This document shows, in pieces, positions 9,618 to 18,202 of a stretch of 22,248 nt of DNA (position 1 is the stretch's first letter; each line of letters starts with the position of its first letter). This DNA is from Cudoniella acicularis (taxonomy: Eukaryota; Ascomycota; Leotiomycetes; Helotiales; Helotiaceae), in NCBI GenBank assembly GCA_013054445.1, contig JAAMPI010000956.1, positions 1 to 22,248 on the forward strand, written 5' to 3'. The notes beneath the pieces were generated by a model. That model did no database searches and was not told the origin of the DNA. It saw only the letters and a list, made by a program, of their open reading frames with translations. The position numbers and the translations under genes were made by a program.

Positions 9618-10589
9618 ATGGTTACGATAACTCAAATCACGAGGTTCACGAATGATGCTAGTTCGTATGCCCCTTATTTTCGTCAGCCCCTGAATCTTAA
9701 CCTCACAACGCATGCAATCTACAATGTTCATTATTTCCCTCTTCAGTTGAATAATTATCTAACAACCCCTCAGCCGGACTCGAGAAAATCCTCCGGCTCC
9801 TACAATCCCTGGCCCAAATCCTCACACAATATTCCATCTACTCTTCAACACTTTTCCCCCATCAAAATGCATTCAATACTTTCCGAGCCCAAATTGCTAT
9901 CGGAAGACGTTATTTTCGATTTTTGAAGTTTGTGGATGCTTTTAAGCTGAGTTGGGCTGTGTTTGTTGATGGAAAGGGAGGGGTGATTGGAATGCTGGAT
10001 GCGATGCGCTGGGCGTTTTTGGGGATTTATTTGGTGTTGGAGTGTGGGACTTTGGTTCGTTTAGATTTTCAATCTCCCCCCTCCCTTCATGCTGTCTTTT
10101 TTCTCGTTTTCTCTCTCAGGGCTTTCCTGCTTTATAATTAGGGAGAATGAAGAAGAAATCGCTGATTGAAAGTGATAGCTTGACGCAATGGATGTCTACA
10201 AAACAACATGGGCTCACCCCCTCTTCTTCGAAGCTAACAAATTTTGGTTCTACAGTTTATGTCTTGGAATTCTCGTCAGCTTCGTAGAACTATGGGAGTT
10301 ATGGACTTCTCCTTCTAGCGATGAAAAGAAGGGGGAGGAGAAAGAAAAGCCTCGTGGAAATGACGGGCAGGAGACTAAGAAGAGCAAGGAGAAAGAAACT
10401 GAAATGAGGAGGACAAAAATAAGGAAAGCCATCAGAAAGTTATTGACAGATGGATGTGACCTTTTTATTCCAGGCTACACAACCCGCTGGCTCGTCATTT
10501 CCTCCGCAAACGTGGGATGGTGCAGTGTCGTGAGTACAATTTTGGCAAGTGTAGATATTTGGGAGCGTGTCCAGAATGATAACACATGA
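9618..10589 (+). CDS. pex11: PEX11-family peroxisome proliferation protein
   Basis: Three exons, 9618-9660, 9774-10054 and 10179-10589, give 244 aa, the usual length for fungal PEX11. Introns are 113 and 124 bp: GTTCGT donors, CTAAC before the first acceptor, and a weaker TATAG for the second. Joined, the N-terminus reads TNDATGLEKILRLLQSLAQ, followed by FRAQIAIGRRYFRFLKFVDA, the amphipathic helix region of PEX11 that binds and curves the peroxisomal membrane. EANKFWFYSLCLG and the C-terminal TTRWLVISSANVGWC are also typical. A Lys/Glu-rich insert (about 153-185) separates them. The product acts at the peroxisomal membrane in elongation and division. The small first exon (14 codons) is needed to supply the start. 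An alternative start inside exon 2 would lose the conserved GLEK segment. Confidence 0.94.
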
Positions 10590-10964
10590 ACTTATCTTAC
10601 AACAAAAACCAAACTTATGCTTATGCTCTCTACTCAGCCCAGTTGTTTGCTCCGATTCAAATCGCCTAGGCAGGACTAAAAACCTGCCACAGAAGCAAAA
10701 TATCTCAGTTTCATTTAGCGGGAATTTGAATAAGACGTTATTTTAAGTGAGAATAAACGACCCTATATAGTAGTTGTGAGCTACTATTTTACTGTGACCG
10801 CCCTAACTGGGTTTTTGGAGTTTTCTTCCTAGCCCTCCGCAAAAACTGGGCTAGGTACACGATTTCAAAATATTTGTGATGCAGGAAAACTGAATTATGG
10901 AAAAAGGAAAGTAGTACTGCCTTGCGAACAGATGACTTGAGTCACAGAGATTGTATACACTAAA
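10590..10964. other. convergent 3' intergenic region with two small hairpins
   Basis: 375 bp between PEX11 (+) and the HET gene (-), so it holds two 3' UTRs. Two perfect inverted repeats are visible: ATAGTAG/CTACTAT (10767-10773 and 10781-10787, 7-nt loop) and CCTAGCCC/GGGCTAGG (10828-10835 and 10848-10855, 12-nt loop). They may be RNA hairpins near the transcript ends. No gene is seen. Confidence 0.5.
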
Positions 10965-12755
10965 TCAACCAATACGGAATCTGTGTCTTCCCCTACTCCA
11001 TGGGTCACTGCCTTCTAAGTTGACCCATAACTTAGCCATTCCGATTCTCTCTGCAAAATCTCCTTTCCAGTCGATTATCATAACTGTTAAGATATGGGGA
11101 TGATGATCGCTGTAGCGCCTACTTGTGAGAACAATCCCATCCCATTCTTCATTTTCCAACTTCGACCGTAGATTCGCGTCCTTCGCCGCATCTTTTGTTA
11201 TGGTTAAGTTATCACTATATCCAGCTGGCATGTAAAGGTAATCGTAGTGGCCTTCTGAACGGAGTCCCTTTGCCTCGCCGCAGACACTCCATTTCCCTTT
11301 GTGGTATCCCAATCTTAACTTTAATGCGGGTCCTTCGATAAATATGAATTGAGACAGGTCGTCCCTTGCTGCAAAAGCTGGTACATCTTTGTGGCTTGGC
11401 CACGATTCAACAGTACCATCCTCAAGCTCGATACTGATATCCGTCTTCACGAAATCCATGCACAAATAAGGGTCGATGCTTGGCCTTCGCCACAGTACTT
11501 CTCCACCCTTCCAACCTGTCCATGGCCAACTTGGAAAACCAAGTCTTCGTATAGTAGGATTCTTCAAATCCCAGCATAGGCCATGAACGAGTGCAACCCC
11601 CCCCCCCCCCCCCCCCGAAGATACTGTAAAATTGCTTTCGGTCTTTGTCAAAGAAACATTTATCACAGGCACTCCATGGTAATGAAAATAACCTTTCATC
11701 TCAAAGCTCTTCAGAATCCCTGAGAATGCATTCAGGATATCGGAATCGAAAGTCAGGTGACGTTGGCTGAATCTTTGAATGTGCCGAGGAAGATCCAGGT
11801 GAACGCCAAATAAGGATCCCGGCTCCCCCTACAAATAATTGGGCGTAGAGGGCCAGTAGTGGCATTCGTGTCTTGACTCTACGCCGTGAGCTGTATAGCT
11901 GAAATCAGATTCAAAGTAGAGGTAACTCTTCGTGAAAATGAGACGACGCCGGGACAAGACTGCTTCTTGGTATGTCCAACCACGAGTTATCCAATTCGAA
12001 TTCTTTATTTCAACTTGAGCCTTCTTTATAATGGTTTCTGTCAGCGACTCTTCATCGATAAAGGTGGCATTACCAATTCTAGAAGAAGTAGAAATTCTTT
12101 CCATGGGTCTAAATTCGGACGGGCTCTTCAGGCCTCGTTTGGAGCTTTTAAAGGGACTAAAACTTTCGAAAAGGCCCAGAGAGGGGTCGCTGGCTGCGGC
12201 TGCTACTATTGTAACATACGCTCGGCTGTATATCAAGTCCATCATTCCAATCTGCGTGGCCTTTGCGTCATGATTATGTTGCGGGATGCAATGTCTGTCG
12301 ACCCATAGAAAATCCAGCCCTAATTGCAAAGTTACCCACATCGCATGTTCGACAACCCTAGAGACATCTTCCTTCAATTCTGTGTTTCTTCCACTGAGCC
12401 AGGCATTGCAGGACGAGCAAGTACAAGAGTCCTTCTCTCCTCCTTCTGTGTCGGAATTGGAACTCTTTTGTGGCCCCCACACGTACGATAAGGCTGTATA
12501 TTTCGCCTGGCGCTCTGTTGGCACCAACTTCCTAGTAGAACATTGAATGAGCAGCATTTTGGCTTCAGGAATATCCTCTTGAGACCCGAATTTGTGAGAG
12601 GGATTCTGTTCGCGATTCTCAATCCATTCCCTTGCTATTCTCAAGTCGATGGTGCCGGCTAGCTCAGTATCTGGGTCTGTCACAGTTGGTTCTGGCGAGG
12701 GAATGCTGTCGTTCATGTTTAAGCCGGCCGTTGAAAGCGAGGAAGCCATATCCAT
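10965..12755 (-). pseudogene. HET-domain (heterokaryon incompatibility) gene interrupted by an in-frame TAG
   Basis: Read from the ATG at 12755 as one frame, 597 codons. Codon 309 is TAG (11831-11829); apart from that the frame is open and clearly homologous on both sides. Before the stop: DLRIAREWIENREQN, YTALSYVWG (86-94), LGLDFLWVDRHCIPQ and ITRGWTYQEAVLSRR, all HET-domain hallmarks. After it: QRHLTFDSDILNAFSGI, HGLCWDL and RRLGFPSWPWTGW, the usual second half of HET proteins, ending in a proper TGA or equivalent stop. A 20-nt C run (11597-11616, G in sense) encodes six glycines in the second half. HET proteins trigger cell death on contact with an incompatible partner. A 60-bp intron removing the stop is conceivable (donor GTAGGG, acceptor AAAG, frame kept), but it lacks a branch point. 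I therefore prefer a recently disabled gene. The start ATG could also be 12749. Confidence 0.8.
11597..11616. repeat. 20-nt poly-C (poly-G in sense) tract inside the HET reading frame
   Basis: Twenty consecutive C on the plus strand. The frame before and after this run is the same HET frame at this length. Mononucleotide runs this long slip readily in replication, and also in sequencing and assembly, so the exact length is uncertain. Confidence 0.9.
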
Positions 12756-13085
12756 ATTGAAAAGAACATCGATGGGCAAATTAATTAAATTTAGAGTTGG
12801 TGGTTTGAAAAGAAATCGCGAAGATTTAGCAACTATGTTCCAGGGCTTTGAAAACAGTTTAGGCTGCAAAACTCGTGACACAGATATGAAGCATAGCCAA
12901 TAGTAAATGGTGGAGGCGCCGCGCAGCTTCCTGCCTTCGCCTATGGTTTGAATCCTAGGAAGGCACTCACCTCAACAAAAATTATTATTCCCTTCCAAAT
13001 ACAAAGGGAAAAAGATCGGGTAGCAATACACTTCCCACTCTCTTTTGATACATTGACCAGCCCCCGATTGATAAGTACACTAGCC
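12756..13085. other. intergenic, HET promoter side, with one copy of a dispersed repeat
   Basis: 330 bp upstream of the HET start codon and downstream of the fragment that ends at 13086. The minus frame continues open above the HET ATG for about 40 codons but has no further ATG. A repeat core at 12927-12959 is listed separately. Otherwise I see nothing. Confidence 0.5.
12927..12959 (+). repeat. dispersed repeat core, copy A
   Basis: This 33-nt stretch aligns with 21495-21528 in the same orientation: 28 of 34 columns match, including the exact 11-mer CCTTCGCCTAT. Four of the five substitutions are transitions. It contains GGTTTGAATCC, which resembles a tRNA-type B box, but no tRNA fold is visible. 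Confidence 0.5.
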
Positions 13086-13636
13086 TCATAGCAGCTTGTC
13101 ACAGCTCACCTCTATGTCAACCTGGACCTGACTTTCAAAGCTCTTGTGTGTAAACGGACAGGGTCCGCCGTGGATGATTAAATTTTCAATATTGCTAAGT
13201 AGATATCCATTCTGACGTTGGCAGACAAAGCTAATCTGCCCGCCGTAAGTTGTCCATGCTTTCTGCGTGTTCGTCGTAAAATAACCGTCGAGTTTGGCAC
13301 TTTCAAGAGACATAGCCCGACTTAAAAACCCAGTCACGTTAATCCAGAAAGCTCTTGCGTCATCTACAAGGGCCTCGCTGCTGTGCTGAAGGCTCATGCT
13401 CGCAGCTCGATAGTTCGAGTGTTCGAAGCGTGGTAGAGTGTCCCTGGAGCAGCTTTTGCAGCCGTGATAGAGATAGGACCAAGTTGAGCAAGGAGAGATC
13501 CCTAAGGTGCTTCCAGTAGAGGGAACCATCAAATACCTTGGTTGGCAAGAAGTTCTCTGGATTGGTGAGGGGCGGGATAGACCGAGCGGTAGAACTCGGA
13601 GTTGTGGATGCCGGGCCGGGGCCGGGCCAACGAGGT
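13086..13636 (-). pseudogene. frameshifted fragment of a leucine-rich (F-box-protein-like) gene
   Basis: Two overlapping minus frames together read like one protein. The upstream frame (open from about 13636) gives LTNPENFLPTKVFDG, WKHLRDLSLLNLVLSLSRLQ and TLRTLELSSCEHE. The downstream frame continues near 13390 with FWINVTGFLSRAMSLESAKL and ends at a TGA at 13088-13086. The pattern of leucine repeats, 'LRDLSL' then 'TLRTLELSSC', then 'W..V..FL...LSLES', resembles the C-terminal LRR part of fungal F-box proteins. There is no ATG with good context and no F-box, so it is a 5'-truncated, frameshifted relic. A small intron at the junction is an alternative, but I found no good splice pair. Family assignment is by resemblance only. 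Confidence 0.45.
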
Positions 13637-14109
13637 CTCGCTTAAGCCCCTGATTTCCTTCTCATCTCTCAATGCAGAGATGCGATCCCTTCACTACTGT
13701 ATTTAAGCGATAAAAATAATAAGAAAATATTTTGTAATTCTGACAGTTCTAAAGACTTGTAATTATAATTGATACTATTAAAGTATATTTTAATGACATA
13801 GTTAAATATACTACATAATCTAACAAGTTCTATAGGGTTATGTGATAGACGAGGGAGCTTTGCTCATTGGGCCATGCAGAAAATAAACCTCAGTATTACA
13901 AAGCTTGCTTATAAATTTATTTTTATTTTTATCAGCCTACACCCTGTGAGATCACCCACGGAATCTCGCGCGTTTTGTTCTATACCCAGGCTCGCTTTCC
14001 TGTCACCTACTCGATTATTTCTGTGTTATTCATCGCTCAAGTACACGACTGCCTACCATTCGAAATAGTCAAAAGGAGAACGTAAAACACGACTCCCAGT
14101 ATATTCAAG
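13637..14109. other. intergenic, GC-rich then AT-rich
   Basis: 473 bp. The left end (about 13610-13630) has repeated GGGCC/GGCC units. From about 13700 to 13840 the sequence turns strongly AT-rich with many TA steps, like the RIP-affected block near 21.3 kb. A forward frame at 13874-14068 shows no family motif. No gene is supported. Confidence 0.5.
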
Positions 14110-14768
14110 ATGAAAGACGCACCCAATTATCCAATAGATGGTGGTCGACGAGCCTGGATGGTGACCTTGGGAAGTTGGTGGGCGCTCTTTATCACGTTTG
14201 GCTGGGTCAACTCCCTTGGAGTATTCCAGGCCTACTATAAATAAAATCTCCTTCGAAATTACATGCCATCAACCATCGCATAGATCACATCAGTTCAGTA
14301 GTGCTTGATATATAGCGCAGACATTTTCCAAGGCAAGGTTTTCGATGGCTACGGACCCCGCTGGCTCTTGGTTTTCGGTGGCTTCTCCCAGACCTTCAGC
14401 CTTATGATGACTTCGATCTCTACACAATACTACCAAGTCTTTCTGGCCCAAGGGATGTATCTCCTGCGCAAGAAATTGGGCACCGGACCGGAGTACTCTA
14501 CTTCTTTATCTCTCTTGGTGTGCTCGCAGGCAGCCCCATAGCCGGCGCTCTTGTGGGGGTCAATGACGGCCAATATACGTATCTGAAAATATTTGCTGGT
14601 GTTACAATGTCTGCTAGGACAGCCCTAGTTGTGGCGTTACGTTTTTATGTTGCATATACCCAAGCAAAAGGAAACATACAAGAAGGGGAGCTCGTCATGC
14701 CTATCGAGACGGAAAAGAGTGGATTGGAGCAGAGTCAACAGACAGCAGTTGGTGATGGAAGCACTTGA
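14110..14768 (+). pseudogene. MFS monocarboxylate-transporter-like pseudogene, internally deleted
   Basis: From the ATG at 14110, the frame gives DGGRRAWMVTLGSWWALFIT and GWVNSLGVFQAYYK, the first helix of fungal MCT-type MFS proteins. The same frame then runs NYMPSTIA, ITSVQ, FDGYGPRWLLVFGGF, MMTSISTQYYQVFLAQG (helices 2-4), interrupted by TAA at 14242 and TAG at 14281 and 14299. After 14457 the similarity jumps, in another frame, to RTGVLYFFISLGVLAGSPIA and VNDGQYTYLKIFAG, which are helices 11-12. So roughly helices 5-10 are missing. Two of the stops fall where family members carry Trp (STIAW) or a similar residue. All three stops can arise by one CpA-to-TpA change. It cannot make a transporter. 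Its neighbour is an NRPS-like relic, suggesting an old metabolite locus. Confidence 0.85.
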
Positions 14769-14907
14769 CAGGACTCTTAGCAGCAAAATTTACAGAGTGA
14801 AACATGGAAAGATGAGGTTGGATCCGGTTTATCATCTGGACCCGGTGGAGACCGAGCACACTGGGGAGTCAATAGTAGCAGCCACGCCAGACCAAGGCTC
14901 TCTATAG

Positions 14908-15669
14908 GTGATCAAAGACTTGTTTATAGCTGTCTTGAAGCTTCCAGGCAATCAGTAAGTCGGGGACAACGAAAACTTCTTTAGCCTCGGAGAGCAGAGC
15001 GTCCTTGCATTACGCTTGCAGAAGGCTCTCGGAGGGAAACCTGCAATGCCCATCAAGCTGACTGATATCTTCAAAAATCCAACAACAATCTATCGTTGCC
15101 CTGCCCATACTACACCTACGGGTTCTCCAACCGCAACACCGAGCGACAACTTCACAATCAATCTCTACCTAAGCATGATTCAGACTGGAGTAATTCTCCA
15201 AACTGCAGAACGCCAAGACAAGCTCGAGAGTGATATCAGTATGTTTCCAATAAACTATCTCGCCGATACAGTTGTGCGATTGGCAAACACAAAGGAAGCT
15301 CGTGCCGTTAAGTCAGAGGCTTTGCGTCTGCACGTCACCAACCCAAACTCACTTCCTTACTCCAAAGCGCCGGAAGTTATTGGTCAAGTCCGTGCCGACC
15401 GTGTCCCTGGCAAACTCATGGACATTGATAAGTGGTTCGATGCTATCATGGCATCTAGCAGCGAAAAGGCATATCTGGAATGGACCACATACAAGGAGTA
15501 TCTCGATAAGGGTCATGTCATGTTCTCGATCGATGATCGTTCAACAAGGTTATTACTTGCAGAGATTGACTCTTCTTCTGGCCGTGTTAAGTGCCCTCCT
15601 GTCGATGCGGAGTACTTAGGCAGCATCTTAGAGCAAGAAGAAATGTTTAATAAAAGCAAGAGATCTTAA
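14908..15669 (+). pseudogene. NRPS-like carrier-reductase remnant
   Basis: One forward frame reads VIKDLFIAVLKLPGNQ, TAA (14956-14958), then GDNENFFSLGEQSVLALRLQ. The latter is a thiolation (carrier) domain with the phosphopantetheine Ser retained in LGEQS. After about 15110 it changes to the C-terminal part of a thioester-reductase (extended SDR) domain: MFPINYLADTVVRLAN, LPYSKAPEVIGQVRAD, then YLDKGHVMF and a stop at 15667. The NAD-binding front of the reductase is missing, as is the adenylation domain upstream. A further in-frame TAG at 14905 precedes the carrier. Intact relatives are A-T-R enzymes that activate an acid and reduce it to an aldehyde or alcohol. This is a decayed, internally deleted tail. 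A forward frame just upstream (about 14770-14904) may be more of it but is unrecognisable. Confidence 0.72.
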
Positions 15670-15952
15670 TATTTTTAGAGAGTTGAAGATATTAGCTACC
15701 TTAACGGATATCTAATAATTATATTTAAAAGCAGTCACAGAGCTCCTCGAAAGCAACGCCAATCTTCGCGAGCGCTGGATAAAGAAGTGCCTAAAGGCTT
15801 AAAGAAACTGCAGGAGAAGATTGAAACCGACTCGCAAGACAATTTTTACATGCGTAGGCGTGCTCAGCCGCCTTGGACCAACGTGACTATGCTCGGAAGG
15901 GCTTGTGGGATAAGCTAGTATTCTATATTCGATAATTATGCAAACCCATGCA
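15670..15952. other. short convergent intergenic region with a possible gene scrap
   Basis: 283 bp between the NRPS-like relic and the 3' end of the HSP70-like gene. The first 60 bp are AT-rich. At about 15735-15800 a forward frame reads VTELLESNANLRERWIKKCL, and after a one-base frame change KKLQEKIETDSQDNFYMRR follows. The composition is protein-like, but I cannot name a family. Confidence 0.35.
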
Positions 15953-18202
15953 CTAGTGGAATTGTATATTTGCGTTCTGTTGCCCTTGTTTCCTCCCACC
16001 AATGTAAACAGTGAATTCAACAGAAGCCCCAGAGGGAACCATCTCCACCTCAAAGAACATTCTTTTCATTATCTCTCCGGTCGTCCTGCTTACGAAGTCT
16101 TCTAGGTTCGAGAATGGAATATCAAGCATGCACCTGATCTTAGTTGAAACCTTCATATCCGGAGTTACGCGAGTAGGAGCGACAATGTCTTCGCACTGAT
16201 GCATCTCGACTGTGAAGTAACCGCCAAAATCCTTCTTATATGTCCGATAGAAGGAATGGCGGATGGAATCTTTCGTAGAGACATTATCCCCCTATAAGTG
16301 AACAATTAGCACTGTTTGTCACAGGGACAAAAGCTTACGAACCCTCTTGAGATACCACTGCATTTGATTCTCAGCCTTGTACTCGCCTTCGTCCTCGAAC
16401 CACTTCTTATCCTCCTCAAGATGCTGACCCTCCTTGAACGGAGTATGATGCACCAAGCCTAAGTTGATTCTGGAGATGGTTGACGTGACCAAGATTGGAG
16501 AGTCGATGGCCAAGCCATTCTGCTCGAGCTCAGGCCCGCCGTCGAGAAACCCCTTAAAGACAGCGCCTCGGCAGATGGCTGTTCGCCTAGGATTGTCAAT
16601 CAGGTCAGCATGACGAGTTTTGGGGGGGAGATCAGCGAAAATGCATACGGCTTCATTCCACCGGATTGTAAAACGGTGATTCCGGCCTGTGAATGTCTTT
16701 TATTCAAATGCTCGTAAAGATACGGGCTGGCACCTAGTCCTCCGACGAGGACGATCCCCTAGATACAGTGAGTTCAATGATTCTGTCTAAGACATTAATA
16801 GAGAGGTAAATTTACAGTCACGGGCTCGCCCTTTTGCTGTGCTTTGTTGATTTGTTCATCTATTAGCTTCTCGATACCTGAAAATGCCTCTGTGAAGGCT
16901 TTCTGGATATGTGAGCTGGGATCACAAAGTCAGCTTTTTGCACATGGTCATGGATCATGAAGCTGCAGCTCACCCGTTAAAATGGATGCGTCCATTCTTA
17001 ATAAGGGGCTCACGGCTGGTATCGTCCAGACTAGCTTTTCCAAAAGCTTCGGCTGGAATTCCAACAATGTACTCTTTCTTGGTGCTCAGCGGCTTGAACT
17101 GCGGCTTTATGGCGTGTTCCCACTCCCCTTTCATGATTTCTTTAATGCCGGCCTTGCTGAGGCGGTCCCACTTACGTCCAAGCCTGGATTTACACATGTG
17201 CTCGAACGCTTCGTCGATAAAAATACCGCCGCATAAGCCCCCTAGACGACGATATCAGCCTTCTGCCATTGCTGCTCGAAAGCTTCCGATCTGAAATATA
17301 CCTTTTCCTTCAACAGCCTCATGTATTTCGATGGGATCAATTTCATCGATTTTATAGCTGATAAGGTCCTGCAAGAGTCAGCTACGTTGCTTAATCCTTA
17401 GAAAAATGTCTGAGCCTACAACTGTGCCCCCTCCGGCATCGCAGATCACGAAAACGTCGCCCTTCTTGATCCGGCGGCCTGGCTCGCAAAGTGTTGACAA
17501 AGCTGCCGCCTCGGGCTCAGGGGCGAAAGTCAACGTAGTAGGCCCGGCCGGACGTAAGTCCAGGATGCCAGCCTTCTTGGCAGCTTCCTGCATTCCTTGT
17601 CGTGCGTACCCTTTCCAAATTGCTGGCACAGTAATGACGACCTTGAATGACAGGGCATCCACTACTGATTCTCCTCGAGCTTTACTGATAGTGTCAAGGA
17701 CGTGCTTCCAGAGTGCTTGTAGATAGTCGGCGATGAGGTCCACGGCGGTCTTGTTGTTCTCCTTTAGCATCTTGCGTCCACGCAAGAGAAACTCGGAGGA
17801 CCTCAGCTCATGATCGAGGTCTTCTTCCTTCAGGAGAAGAAGCTTGAACCAGCGCACTGGATCCGCATCGGCTGGGATCTCGTAGCCCCACATAATCTGG
17901 CCATCCTCGTAGAACAGCTCGGTGGGGGCCTTGCCCTCTTCTCGACCGGTTCCAGGCCAGCTGGTGATAAAATTGATTTGATCACTAGTAAAGTCGGAAA
18001 CAGTTGCCCATGCAACTCCAGAGTAACTGATATGAAAGCAAGTCAACAATACGGTTCTGCCAAAGGGCTACCAGCAGTGGATCTCGGAGACTTACGTGGT
18101 TCCAAAATCTATGCCTATGACCATAACATCGTCGCCATCATCATCATAATCGATTGTTTTGTGCCGCATCGCCAGTGCTCCATCTGGCCACGACATTGTC
18201 AT
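15953..18202 (-). CDS. HSP70-like ATPase (divergent fungal HSP70/actin-fold family)
   Basis: Eight exons: 18202-18096, 18026-17420, 17368-17302, 17241-16974, 16915-16816, 16758-16649, 16586-16343 and 16291-15953. The total of 1842 nt gives 613 aa. Introns are 51-69 bp with GT...AG ends and the phases agree throughout. Nucleotide-binding motifs are present: phosphate 1 GIDFGTTYSGVAWA (30-43), phosphate 2 DAGGGTVDLISY (232-243) and adenosine motif IVLVGGLGASPYLY (385-398). The front half is the actin-like ATPase. The C-terminus (from about 500) is a short beta-rich region, not a canonical HSP70 substrate domain with EEVD. The family is expanded in filamentous fungi and related to the HSP12A type; cellular roles are mostly unknown. 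The start at 18202 is the first ATG after an in-frame TGA; 18196 is an alternative. The gene is intact, unlike its left neighbours. Confidence 0.94.

Noticed and set aside
11772..11831. A 60-bp intron removing the HET stop codon
   Set aside because: Length keeps frame and ends are GT...AG, but the donor (GTAGGG) is poor, there is no branch point, and the translated interior (HLDLPRHIQRF) itself looks like HET coding sequence. Kept only as an alternative.
12941..12959. tRNA or tRNA-derived SINE suggested by GGTTTGAATCC
   Set aside because: The flanking bases do not form the T stem, and no A box or acceptor stem is visible upstream.
16319..16342. Alternative donor GTAAGC at the end of HSP70-like exon 7
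   Set aside because: It is a stronger donor by consensus, but using it with the visible acceptor brings a stop codon directly into frame; GTTCGT keeps the family sequence.
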